From Prochilodus magdalenae (lineage: Eukaryota; Chordata; Actinopteri; Characiformes; Prochilodontidae), in the NCBI GenBank assembly GCA_024036415.1, contig JAMWET010003603.1:184501-248500 (forward strand): a DNA stretch of 64,000 nucleotides. Direction: 5' to 3'. This document shows positions 22,200 through 33,350 of the stretch, piece by piece. Each line of letters starts with the position of its first letter. Within the stretch, counting starts at the first letter, position 1. A program made the translations under genes and the position numbers. Below the pieces are notes generated by a model that saw only the letters and a list, made by a program, of their open reading frames with translations, did not search any database and was not told the origin of the DNA.

Positions 22200-22410
22200 T
22201 TTTCGCTAGTTGTGCAACACCCACAAACACACACACATTAGTGAACACACACTAGGGGGCAGACAGCACACTTGCCCAGAGCCATGGGCAGTCCTATGTA
22301 TGGCGCCCTGGGAACAGCTGAGGTTTAGGTGGGTCAAGGGCACTTCTATCGGTGCAGGGAATCACACTGTGCTACAGCAAGAGACAGATGGTAATGTAAT
22401 TTGACCGGTG
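22200..22410 (-). repeat. SINE2 (CA-rich tRNA-type SINE)
   Basis: The stretch ACACACACTAGGGGGCAGAC, AGCACACTTGCCCAGAGCCA, GGGCGCC..GGGAACAGCTGAGG is the reverse complement of the repeat at 33.15-33.35 kb. This repeat is widespread in otophysan fishes, as I recall. The tRNA-like head is degenerate. Confidence 0.65.
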
Positions 22411-22858
22411 TCTGCTGATTTTTGTATTACTGTAGCTAAATAATACTACACCAACTCTTTAACTTAACATTAATATGCAAACACCAATTTCTCTGCTCTA
22501 TTAGACTGTCCACAAAAATGTGAGTTGTGTTGAAAACCAGCAGGAAATTTCCCCATATGAGCAAAAATGTCATATTGATATATACTTGCGAGACACCAAC
22601 ACACTCTTAAATGTGTGCTAGCTGAACTGAGCCATCACTTTTTTCTCAGGTTTTACGTTATGCCAAACTTCAGACGTTACAGCAAACGTTCCAGAAAAAA
22701 TATCCTGTCAGGTTTTATAGCAAAATAAGATGAAACTGCCCCAAAAAGATACAAGGCAAGTATTAAAATAACTGGAAAATGCTTAAACATGCACCAAACA
22801 GACACACTAAGCAACCCTCTTATCCCTCTTCAAAGCCACAAGTGCACGCACACACACT
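22411..22858. other. Unassigned sequence
   Basis: I recognise nothing in this stretch. Confidence 0.45.

Positions 22859-22893
<35 letters not shown>
22859..22893. repeat. (CA)n microsatellite
   Basis: About 17 CA units at the right end of a longer CA-rich stretch. Confidence 0.93.
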
Positions 22894-22899
<6 letters not shown>

Positions 22900-23418
22900 C
22901 TGAATGACAGGTCAGCTACTGAGAGGCCAGTAACTCTGAGATTTAACAGACGGACACTAAGCACCAGACCAGCTCCGACAAGGGCTGCCCCAATTAGCAC
23001 ACTCAGAGCACACACACAAGCACGCACGTTCATCTTCAACACAATATCAGGTCACAGAGTCATAAAGCCGTCATTATGACAAAAGTTAAAATAAAAAACA
23101 AAAAAACTATAAAATCCAAAAACAAACTTCTATGGACTGATTTGGAGTGACAGGTCTTCTGAACATGTAGTCGCCTACTAAGAGCATGCCTTGAACATGG
23201 CGAAGCATTTCGTGCTCAGTGCAGAACCGGCCGAGAGGGTCTGGCATTATAACCAGCATTAGGGTTCTCATATTTACTAGAGTAACACAGGCTCAGGGTC
23301 CTGTACCACCCTGTGTAAAATGCACATGTTGGAAAGTGTTTGAATGAAGATTGGGAGCCCTACAGCTCAGCATGGTGTCAACTATCTCCTGCCTCAAAAC
23401 TACTGATCCAGCTTACAT
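22894..23418. other. Unassigned sequence
   Basis: There is no gene or recognised repeat here. The open frame across the CA tract is not credible. Confidence 0.45.
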
Positions 23419-23655
23419 ACCATTTACGCCATTTAACTGACACTCTTATCCAGAGCGACATACAAGGTTAATCATAATACCGGTAGGCCAATGTAGTGTT
23501 AGGAGTCTTACCCAAGGACTGTTATTGGTGTAGCACTGCATAATCACACAGACCGGGATCTGAACCCCAGTCTCCCACATGTGGTGGTGACTCCCTTGTG
23601 AGTAGTGGTGTTATCCGCTGAGCTACACCACAACATCCGCTAAGCTACACCAACC
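23419..23655 (-). repeat. SINE1, nearly full length
   Basis: On the minus strand it has the tRNA-like head (GGTGTAGCTCAGCGGATAAC, box-A), a box-B variant GGGGTTCAGATCCCGGTCTG, the GTTAGGAGTC..CCAATAACAG-type body seen reversed here, and the tail TCGCTCTGGATAAGAGTGTC, AGTTAAATGG. A short duplication of its head (CATCCGCTAAGCTACACCA) follows at 23634-23652. Confidence 0.8.
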
Positions 23656-23708
23656 AGAGTTAACATAACAGTGCATCGGCAGCCCCCAAAAAAACGCTCA
23701 TCCCTGGC

Positions 23709-23710
23709 TA

Positions 23711-23774
<64 letters not shown>
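23709..23774. repeat. (TA)n(GA)n compound microsatellite
   Basis: About 16 TA units (23709-23742) run directly into about 16 GA units (23743-23774). Confidence 0.95.
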
Positions 23775-23776
<2 letters not shown>

Positions 23777-25664
23777 TATCTTGGACGGATTAGCCCTCAT
23801 GTCTGCTCACACGGTGCTACAGCAAGAGGCAGATGTGGTGCAGGGATCAAAACTATGAAACATACTTTACATATTTTACCTACAGCTGTACAGAAGGGCT
23901 ACATAGGTGAGGATACTGCATATCGAGGGAAACATGTTTTGGGTATTGTATAATCACTATAACAGTAATACACCTGACCTGTCATGGTTGGCCATTACTT
24001 TCTGGGATCATGAAGAATGTCACATGAGAAAATGAGTCTGTTTTTCTTTTTGGAAAGTTATTGTTATACTGTATTGGTATTTGCAACATTTCACTTGTGG
24101 ATTTAATAACTCTTCTTACATTATAGAGGTCATAAAGTACGTATATACTGTAGGTAAATATACCATACCCAGTAATAACACTGCATGATATATGTAATTC
24201 ATTACATAAGTGAAAGTTCCTAAATGCAATATCTCACATTATTACATATAATCTATAATTTTATGTAATTATACAGTAACCCATACTTTATATATAGTAC
24301 TGTGCAAAAGTCAGAGACCGCCTGACCTTCATGGGTGTTCTACTTTCAATCTGTCTATCTTCTTCAGAATCTGAAATCCAGTTTAGAAGAGAAGTTCTAA
24401 TATTTTCCTTTGACTTCCTCCTTCCTTGTGCCAGTATCTAATATCTAACCTCCTCATAAATGTGTCCTGAAAATAAATAACTCGTACATTAAGGCTGTTT
24501 AAACTCTAAATTACATAAATTAAGGGTGGTCTTGTTTGCTTTCACTACAATGTCAAAACATTTTTGTCCACACACACACAAACACACACACAGAGGCCTG
24601 GCAAGTAACTCTGAATGTTGGCTGGGGGAAGGGAATTCATCCCCTAAAGGATATTTATAGAGGAACTGAATCCCCTGAGAGAGTACACACATACCAACAC
24701 AACATACTCACACACACCAACAGCACACATCTGTATAACAACAAGAAATGGAAGTAGCCATTAATCTATTTATACATCACCCCACCTATATTTTCTGTGA
24801 CACTGCTGCCCTCCTATAGCGACTGATTCTCTGCAATCAGGATTTATTGCTACACTGCTAACGCTAATGATAATGGGCTGTCATTTTCATCAAAAGCAGT
24901 GCGGTCTATCAGGAATCGGGCTAACCTATTCCCCTGTAGGCCTGTATCAGACCTGTATCAGTCACAGACAGGTTTGTTTGGTGTCTGAAGTTGGCTTTGC
25001 ACTGAAGCTACGTATCTTGACACATAACATTAGATATCATCTAGCGAATCATCACCTACTTCCATCACAGGCTGTGGAATTGATCAGCAGTCTAACAGAC
25101 TTGTTTTGTGGTTTTGGGTGTACTGTTATCTATAGCACATCATATTATCTATAAACCTGAACACAGTACAGACAAACTGTGACTTGAATAAGAGCTGGAC
25201 AATACATCGGCTATACTATAAAGTATAATGTGATATAGACGTTAACATTGACATAGATATTCACCAGTCTACTTGATAATTGGGCCACATGTTCCCCCTG
25301 ATAACGTACAGACACTGCAGTTATGAAGAAACTATACTCAGCTTACTTTCAACAACATTAGGGTCAGGAGGTTAAGTTTGCCTTGAGGTTAAGATTGTAT
25401 TTAAGCTCAGAGTTAGGTGCAGACAGAATCCATCACACTCAACTTCAAATTCAGATGCATGAAATAAATATTCAGGTACTAGTTAAAGAATAAACGTCTG
25501 AAATGTATCCCATCAAAACCATCAAAATAATGTGTCGTCATATTTTTAGCAATATTAAATAGAAAATTAAAATTAGTGACATCACTGTTGAAACAAGGCT
25601 TGTTTGTGGTATTACATTACATCTTTTTGGAAACTGTCTGGTAACATCTACAAAAATATATATG
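23775..25664. other. Unassigned AT-rich sequence
   Basis: I see no gene here. TACTGTGCAAAAGTCAGAGA at 24299-24318 resembles the end repeat of a Tc1-like element, but no matching second end or transposase text is visible nearby. The frame at 24867-25154 shows no domain. Confidence 0.4.
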
Positions 25665-25804
25665 GTTTGGGGGGGGGTTTTCTTGTTGGGGGGGTGGGGG
25701 GGTCGGGTGGGGGGGGGGGGGGGGGTGGGGGGTTTTTTTTTTTGGTGGGGGGGGGGGGGGGGGGGGGTGGGGGGGGGAGGGGCGGGGGGGGGGGGGGTGG
25801 GTGG

Positions 25805-25839
<35 letters not shown>

Positions 25840-25853
25840 TTTTGGGGGGGGGT

Positions 25854-25901
<48 letters not shown>

Positions 25902-25935
25902 GGGGGGGCGTTTTTGGGGGGGGGGTTGGGGAAAC
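25665..25935. repeat. G/T homopolymer block
   Basis: About 270 bp are composed almost only of G and T on the plus strand. They include a run of about 31 T (25807-25837) and a run of about 47 G (25854-25900), plus many runs of 7-17 G. The Gly/Phe/Trp and Pro frames are artefacts. This is either a G-quadruplex-forming tract or a sequencing/assembly artefact. Confidence 0.95.
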
Positions 25936-27181
25936 CTATGGGGTCTGGGACCGTGTAATGAACCTCTTAAGACAACCTGAATGGAAGATCTCTGAGAATA
26001 AATTTGTGTTTTGCTGTCCGTTAGGAAAAACCTCAAAAACATTGATGCTTAACTGCTTCTCCTGTAATCTGCAAGCTTCAGTTTTCAATAATCCTAACTA
26101 ATTAGAGATGCAGCACTGGTCGGTCTCAGAGTGGCACTGTAGCAAACTTGTTTACCCAGGTGGTTCTTCATAGTCTAACTAAGTATGCCCGGGATATCAC
26201 TGAAGAACTTTATAAAATGCATATGTACATCTGACTCAAGAGCTTGGTGGAAAGGGTGAACTGTTGCTAAATTCAGCTAACACTGAAGTAGCCAACCAGC
26301 ATAGACCCCCCCCAATAACCACTGAGGCAGGTCCCCTGAAGACTACTCATCAACTTGACGCAAAGCATTACTTTTACCATTACATGCTCCAGTGCAAAGC
26401 TGAAGAAGGAAGCTTCGCGTTGCATCTGATTTATTCAGAAAACACCAATAATTTCTCCAAAAATATTCCCAAAACATTCCATAGTATAATCTACCAGTCT
26501 CCTTAGCTACTGCTCAGGAACCACCAAGGACAGAGATGCAGATGTGGAATTAGCATAAAGTGATTGAAACCATGTACCAGTGGGGCATAAAATATTGAAT
26601 ATAAGATATATGCTTCATTAATGCTCCCACAACATCATGTGACTTGCCTAGAACCCAACAGGAGAACAGTTCTTCTCAAAGTAGATCACCGTGTGTCTCA
26701 TAACAGCCAAACTGCTGCCCATCAAAACATTGGTGTCAATTTATGTTGCTGCTAAGCCTTTATGTAGCCTGTATATTTAGCTACAACACTCAGCTTCAGA
26801 TCCATGCAAGGGTCTTCCTTAGTACGAAAAGGTGGTTTAGATAATGATTCAACGCCTGAAAGCTCAGAACGCTGAGCCATGCTGGGATTAGATTAGGGCC
26901 CTTGTTATTCCCAAGGTCATTTCTGCAATGCAAAGAGGCTAGATCTAAACAGCCACCTGTTTAATGTTATAAAATTGCACACAGACACAGAAAACAATTT
27001 CATTTCCTCGTGGGGTCCCCCCAACATTTTACACCACTGTCGAGAATACAAACTGCCCCTCTCATGGACTGCTGTACATGTTTGTTGATGAGCTGAAGGT
27101 ACAGATACATGTACATGTCACACAGGCATATTGACATTTCTGGTTGTTTCTATGTGTAAATGGAAAGCGTAATCAATCGTC
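25936..27181. other. Unassigned sequence
   Basis: I recognise no gene or repeat in this stretch. Confidence 0.45.
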
Positions 27182-27289
27182 TATTCAATTCAATTCAACT
27201 TTGTCATTATACCAATACATGGTTGTACAGTATAACAAAACACGGTCAGGCTCTTTCGCCAGTACAGTTAAAAGAAAATGTGTGTGTAT
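27182..27289 (-). repeat. LINE-like 3' tail, outer part of a nested insertion
   Basis: On the minus strand it ends ...CTGTACAACCATGTATTGGT, ATAATGACAAAGTTGAATTG, AATTGAAT, matching the fragment at 5.98-6.03 kb. The repeat seems to resume beyond the MITE and the microsatellite at about 27815. Confidence 0.55.
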
Positions 27290-27641
27290 CAGAGATGGGC
27301 ACTCGAGTTAGCGACTCGGGTTCGATTGGTGTAGCTCATCGGATAACGCCAGTACCTGATAGGGAGCCGCCAACCACCACATGTGGGAGACTGGGGTTCG
27401 AATCCCGGTCTGTGAGGCTATGCTGTGCTACACCAATAAGAGTCCTTGGGCAAGACTCCTAACACTACACTGGTCTATCTATAATATGTAAGTTGCTCTG
27501 GATAAGAGCGTCAGCTAAATGCTATAAATGTAAAGTCACTATATATAATTTGTGTAAATTGACTAAAGACTTGACTTGGACTCTAGCCTAAAGACTCGTG
27601 ACTTGACTTGGACTTGTACTTTGTGACTTGTGGCCATCTCT

Positions 27642-27642
<1 letters not shown>
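27290..27642 (+). mobile_element. hAT-type MITE with a SINE inside
   Basis: The ends are CAGAGATGGGCACTCGAG and (complement) CAGAGATGGCCACAAGTC, flanked by GTGTGTAT on the left and GTGTGTGT on the right, a 7/8 match to an 8-bp hAT-type target duplication. However, the flank is GT-rich, so the match is weaker evidence than usual. The interior, outside the SINE, is the GACTTGACTTGGACT type of repeat that I know as common in fish genomes. No coding capacity. Confidence 0.7.
27328..27536 (+). repeat. SINE1, full-length copy with intact box A and box B
   Basis: The tRNA-derived head has box A TAGCTCATCGG (27332-27342) and a perfect box B GGTTCGAATCC (27395-27405), the RNA polymerase III internal promoter elements. 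The body carries CCAATAAGAGTCCTTGGGCA and AACACTACACTGG. The 3' tail is GCTCTGGATAAGAGCGTC, AGCTAAATGCTATAAATGTA. It sits inside the MITE and is therefore younger. It has the best-preserved promoter of the family in this window. Confidence 0.85.
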
Positions 27643-27734
<92 letters not shown>

Positions 27735-27745
27735 ATGTATGTATG

Positions 27746-27814
<69 letters not shown>
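27643..27814. repeat. (GT)n-(GTAT)n-(AT)n compound microsatellite
   Basis: About 38 GT units are followed by about 8 GTAT units, then about 32 AT units. The C-V, Y-I and T-H frames on both strands are artefacts. Confidence 0.97.
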
Positions 27815-27816
<2 letters not shown>

Positions 27817-28320
27817 GTGCAAAGACAAATAGACAACAACAATCTGTGCAAAAGCTACAGTACGTGTACAGGGCATGTGCAAAGAGTAAGAGCAGTATCA
27901 GTAGTATGTGGTTGTAAACAGTATGGATATATAAAGGGTACAGTGCAGGTGGGAGAATAGCAGCTTAATGAAGTTCAGGTAACAGCTCAATTGCTTAGTA
28001 CAGATGTTCAGTATAGATAAATATAGATCAATAAAAACAAAATAAAAACAAACAAAAACACAGCTGGATGTTCAAGTATACAGGTTAGAGTTAAGGTGCG
28101 ATGCAAACAGTCTTGTGAGGTATTGGAACTAGAAATCAGTAGCAGTGCCTATATGCCTGCATGAGATGTGTATGAACAAAGGCAAGCACTTTCAGCTCAT
28201 CAACCGATGAACATGTACAGCAGTTCATGAGGGGAGGGGTCAAAGTACAGTTCATATTCTCGACAGTGGTCCACTAATTAACATTTAGGTGGCCGCGAGT
28301 ACACATTAAGGGGATTCGGA
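27815..28320 (-). repeat. LINE-like repeat, inner part
   Basis: The text GTAGTGCAAAGACAAATAGA, CAACAACAATCTGTGCAAAA, GGGTACAGTGCAGGTGGGAG resembles the 3' region of fish LINEs read backwards and parallels 20.14-20.22 kb. Its left side joins the tail at 27182-27289 once the MITE and microsatellite are removed. The extent to 28320 is approximate. Confidence 0.45.
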
Positions 28321-29758
28321 ATCTGCTGGTGTTAGTAGTACAGGATTACAAGAGGTTCAAACTTTATAAGGCTTATTTGCTACAAGATTCAGAGAGACTG
28401 ACCAAACTTTGCATGCAGCCTGAAACGGTTTGAGGTTAGATGACAACTGGCATCCGTAAGATGGGGATGTTGCAGCTAAGGTTACAGCCTCCATCTTTCA
28501 TTAATAGCATTGGCAGGGATGAACACTCTGCTGTCAGATTTTCATTGTTTTCCGGACTCTTGCTCAGTCACTCTCTTTCCCCCCCCCCACTACCCAGATA
28601 ACCGTCTCTTTGCAGCCTCAGCCATGATGTCCATGCTGGGAAAGCCTACGTAGGAGTCTATGATTGATTACCAATAAGTCAATCTGAGGGTGGATTAAAG
28701 TTTCCCCGTACCACAGCCCGATTTCTCATCTCTCTCTGAAAGATGAAAGTACTGTTTATCAGATGGTTTCTGGTGATGGTTAGGAGTGACATTTCCTCGG
28801 CACCCTTTCATCTTTCTTTGACCGTTTCTCTCCTTATGCAGGAGGATTATCTTGAATCTAATCTTTTTCAAAATATCTCCTACAAATTAACCATTTGTAT
28901 TTAATGGCGGCTTTGACTGGGAAAGGAATTATAGGGTCTCTGACTTTGGGGTAGAGACCGTAACCGTCCTTATACGCAGGCGAGCTATGCAACTTGACGA
29001 CGAGTGTGTGGGGGTGGCAGGTTCAGGCCTGGTGGTTTGGGAATGGCTGCTTTACTCTGTTTTGAAGATTCACAGATAAATAAATAAATGACAAGACATC
29101 CGCTTTCACTCCTAACTAGGCAATCTGAAGACAGGATATGCACATGAGAGCAGAGTGAGAGTTTGTAATCCCAGCAGTCCACTATGTGTGTGTGTGCTTA
29201 TGACCGATTCCCAGACGTCCGCAGCGTTCATGCAATCGCATCTACTGCCCAAACGCCTACAGAGCGCTACCGAGGACCTGATGGAGAAGGGGAAACAGTG
29301 TGCGTGTGAGGATTAGAGGGAAACCAAAGAGGCCCACATTCTTAGTGATTCTCTGTGATACCGAACAACAAACCGTGACAGTCTGAAGAACGAGGAAGGG
29401 AAAAAAAACACATTAAATACAGTTTTTATTTCTTCCCGACCCAATAAAAACACAAAGGCTGAAACGAACAAACACTCAGAGAGCCTCTTAACATTATGCT
29501 AATGAACAGTCCATTAGAAACACAAGTGCTGAGAAAAAAAGGGCTGAAAGGCTGCAGGAACACCTGTGTCAGTGTGTTTCACAGAGCGTGCGTGTGAATT
29601 GTGGGAACATCATTTAGGAGAGAGTGTTCCACTTGTCTCTTGTAATTATGCTTTTTGGGTCTCCCCCCACCTCCCCTCCTCACTCTCTCTGGGCACTATT
29701 GACTGTCCTACTTTAATATAATGTGTGAGTGCCTTCATTTATGAGAGCTACTTTATGC
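28321..29758. other. Unassigned low-copy sequence, possible conserved noncoding DNA
   Basis: There is no gene here. The part at about 28590-28950 has no simple repeats or transposon motifs and contains AT cores such as TGATTGATTACC and AAATTAACCATTTGTATTTA. I cannot test conservation from this window. Confidence 0.35.
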
Positions 29759-29842
29759 CTGGTGCTGCAACTAATGACCACTGCGCTAATCATTTCGTCT
29801 ATCAACTAATCCAACTAATCGGTTGATCTAGTGAAATATGTT
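29759..29842 (+). repeat. Degenerate DNA-transposon end
   Basis: GGTGCTGCAACTAATGACCA ... CAACTAATCCAACTAATCGG resembles the CTGCAACTAACGATTA...AATCGATTAATCG ends of an old DNA-transposon family found across vertebrates. Only one end is recognisable. Confidence 0.45.
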
Positions 29843-29954
29843 TGTTTGTAAAGGAACAGAAACCTGAATTCACACTGCTTATGTTTACATTAGAGGTGCG
29901 CTATGATTTCAGAACTGTATCAGCAGGTATTCGCTGTAATAGAAAAATCGCACA

Positions 29955-30053
29955 TCATAGTCACCCAGACTGGGATTTGAACCCCAGTCTCCCACATGTG
30001 GTGTTGGCTCCATGGCGGGTAGTGGTTTTATCTATATAGCTACACCAACCACC
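29955..30053 (-). repeat. SINE1 head fragment
   Basis: On the minus strand it carries the GGTGTAGCTATATAGATAAA head with a damaged box A and a GGGGTTCAAATCCCAGTCTG box B. The body and tail are lacking. Confidence 0.7.
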
Positions 30054-31119
30054 ATTTATTGTAATATTGTACACTGGAAGAGGTCAGGTGATGCTGGGCT
30101 ACTGTGCTAAGATAAGCATTACATTTATTTGCAACCTTCTACAAATAAATGGCCTCTGATCTATAAAGCTAATAAATGTGGATTTCTCACACTAGGACCT
30201 TTTTTTTAATAACTGAGGTAGACTCAAGGTCTTCGAGTAGTGGTCAAACTAACTCAGGCCCCTCTAAATGGACCCAAAAATGAAGCAGGCAATCTCTCGA
30301 TATATTAAAGTGAGTATGTGTGATTTTACCACGTGGAAGGCTAATGCTGGGCAATAACTCTGAAAGATGAATCATGTCTATAATCAAAATTACAATTAGG
30401 CTGGATTTTAGTACTTTATTGTGATCTGCCCGATGATATTTCATTGTTATTGTGTGAAATTTGGTTATCGTGGTACACTAACTCGTAGTCTGGTGCACAG
30501 CGTTCCGAGTTCAAGTCTTTAATTTAATAGGGAATAATCACAATTCAAAATCACAGTTAGACATCTCGCCAAATCATTCAGCCCTACTGGACACACACGT
30601 TTTAAGATGTGTCCACAATGAAGACTAAATGAACGAAACTGCTTTTTCAAATACCTGATTTTCATTGGGGTGCAAAGCACAAACACAGAGCTCAGCAGTG
30701 AACACAGTCCACCAAGGCAGACATGCAAGGTCAATGCACTACGGAAGTCTCAGTGCGACCAAGAGGAGATGCTGGAAGCCTGAGTTCTGAAAGAGTAGTG
30801 GTCTGAGATCTCAATGATAAAAAGCACCAGAAAGAAAATAAGAGCTCTTCAAAGTGTGCTTAGATTATGAACACAAAATACACTTGCAGCTGGATCGTCT
30901 TTGAGATTCATTTGAACACAACCGAGTTCAGTTCATTCATAAAAAGAACTATATATGAGAACTATACCAGTATGTCCATGATCAATATTGGAAATCAGCA
31001 TTTGTGCATCTCTAGTGTGCATAATTGTTACACTACTTTCTCAGATGAAACAAGGGACACAGGAAGATGTTTTAATAGGGGGTTTGTGTAATTTATGTTT
31101 TTATGTAGAGACAAATTAG
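30054..31119. other. Unassigned sequence
   Basis: I recognise no gene or repeat in this stretch. Confidence 0.45.
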
Positions 31120-31225
31120 GCTGAAGCCGAAGCCGAACAAAATGAAACTTTTGGCTGATGGCTGAATACCAAACACAGTGTTTCATTCATTTAATGCACA
31201 AATTGAATAGGCTAAATCCCAGAGA
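31120..31225 (+). repeat. Fragment related to the hAT-type MITE at 46.1 kb
   Basis: GCTGAAGCCGAAGCCGAACA, AAATGAAACTTTTGGCTGAT parallels the left end of the 46142-46799 element (AAAGCCGAAACCAAACCAAA, CGAAACATCTGGCTGAA). There is no matching right end. Confidence 0.45.
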
Positions 31226-33150
31226 GCAAGCAGACGTGAGCCACCTTTGGCAAAGATATGGCACTGCTGGCCCACTGGCATCTTTCAAGCTGAGGAAGAG
31301 GCATTTACGCTTGTTTTAACTCCCTAGGAATGAGTGATACATACAACTTCAGGATATCCAACCTTCAGTGTCTCATGTCTGTACAAGGACCACTTTATGT
31401 TCTCTGGGTGAGCTAAAGTATACGAACCAAAAAAGATAAGTTGGGATATTTAAACCGAATAGCAATACACAACATGTATCTCAGCATTTCCTACGAAGTG
31501 GGCTAAATATTTAGATGTGTCACATGCACTTTTACTAAAACAGACTGCAATCAAAATAAAACACAGTGACAGGGTTCCCTTCAACCCTGTTGGAAAAAAC
31601 AGAAGTAATATAAAATAGGTAGTTGCAATTGGACGCCCGGTATCTCATCAGCTTTTCAAAGCCTACTGGATCCCTTGCTACAGGGGATGGGGTAGACCAC
31701 CATCCTTTTCTTTACATAAGATACATCTCCACCATCCACCACTGTATAACCCCTGTGTGTTTTACCCTGATGATGGTAAATAATAAAGAGACAGAGCTGA
31801 ATGTGTGGCTGTTTATTAGAAGGAATAGCACAATGTGGCCAACACTGAGTGTTTAGGAATAGAAACTGAAAGTGAGAAGCAGCCAATAAAGAGCAACGCA
31901 CTGGCACAGCTATAAGGAAGTAAGTAACGGGTCACGTATTGTAACACAAGATCAACTATATTGATAAACAATATGGTCTAGTTAGATATCTCATCTGAAA
32001 ACATAATATGCCTGAGAAAGATATATATAGCACCCAGCCAGTATCTTGGCATGTTAATACAGTTTGCTGGTGATGAGATTTTTAAATTTTTAAAATTAGA
32101 ACTTTTAGTACTAGAACTAAATTTATTTATGCTTTGATTGGTCACATTCCTGATTTTAAGCCTGTGTGTCAACAATTAACAGCAGGTTTTTGGTCAAAAG
32201 GTTTTGCCATAACTGAATAATATAATGAAACAGCCGGGTCCAGGTTAACAGGAGAAAAGAATCACACTGAGGAGAAACAATGAACAGCTCTGTGTGTAGT
32301 GAAAACAAGGTCAATACTCCTGACACCCTACAGCCAGCCTAAAGAGGCGTATGACTTAGAATTACAGATACAAGCAGTCACATTTTCTCCTCTGTGAGCT
32401 CAGACGATTCACATAACTGGGTTAAAATCAGCCGTTAGCCAATATGACTGCAGCAGGACACTTAAGCGCTGGGCAGATCAAATATTTAGAGATGAAGAGA
32501 GGCTGCATTGTGCAAGTGTGGGTGTACCGAGAGGTCAGAACACAGGCCTGATGCACAGTGAAGGTACCAGTTATACGGACAGTGATTTTTTCCTCTTTTC
32601 CTGTTGGTTTTTTGGGAACCAGAGGTCCGGAGCAAGTCCAGGTATATTTTGGCTACAGGTGGGCGATGCATATTAAACAATGGAAAAAAAATGTTCTTAA
32701 ATGTAAAGTCACAAAAGATGCCGTGACTACTAACCGATGGGGTGCGGTGACTTCTTTACAGCCAAATTGGTGGATAGACAGTTTTTGGGCGCATTAAAAA
32801 CCCCTGCACGTTTCCAGTACTTTTAATATAAACATTTGCACTCCAATTTGCCAGATGGACGTTTTTAAATCAGATGACTGCATCAAGATCATGAATGAGA
32901 AATACTACACTGAACTAAGAGGAGACTTGCTGTTTATAGTGTGTCATGCTTAATTATGCTACAGGGGCAGCAGCAACATTTAAATTCGACTGCCCTTACA
33001 TTATTTAAATCATAACATAGCCAAAAATACAGGCCAAAAAAAAGACAGACTATTTACAGTTTCTGCAATTAAAATAGGACCGGTTTTATATTGGTGGTTT
33101 TTATTATTTTAATATTGTTTTTATAATTGTTCATTGTTTATCTCTAGCTG
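31226..33150. other. Unassigned sequence
   Basis: I see no gene or clear repeat here. The overlapping frames at 31623-31907 run on both strands. Confidence 0.45.
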
Positions 33151-33350
33151 TAGTCATGGGCTGAAGGTTAGGGAACCAGTCTTGTGACCAGAGACAGTAA
33201 CCCTCAACTGCTTCCCAGGCGTAGTGGATACCTACTGCTCCGGGAAAACGTGCCCACTGCCCCCAAGTGTGTGTGTGTGTGTGTTTGTCTGTGCACGTGT
33301 GTGTGTGCAAACACACATGGCAAACATTCACACTCTACTCAGAGAATGAT
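33151..33350 (+). repeat. SINE2 copy
   Basis: GTCATGGGCTGAAGGTTAGG, GAACCAGTCTTGTGACCAGA, CAACTGCTTCCCAGGCGTAG, ACTGCTCCGGGAAAACGTGC, CCACTGCCCCCAAGTGTGTG forms the sense strand of the SINE seen reversed at 22.2 kb. The box-B part is deleted, so it should not be transcribed by polymerase III. Confidence 0.7.

Noticed and set aside
24299..24320. Tc1-type end repeat (ACTGTGCAAAAGTCAGAGA)
   Set aside because: No second end, TA pair or transposase text could be found nearby, so it is noted only within the unassigned stretch.
25604..26101. Gly/Phe-rich 165-codon frame
   Set aside because: A direct translation of the G/T homopolymer block.
27328..27410. Functional tRNA gene (box A and box B present)
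   Set aside because: There is no convincing cloverleaf, acceptor stem or anticodon arm, and the block continues into a SINE body and tail shared with four other loci.
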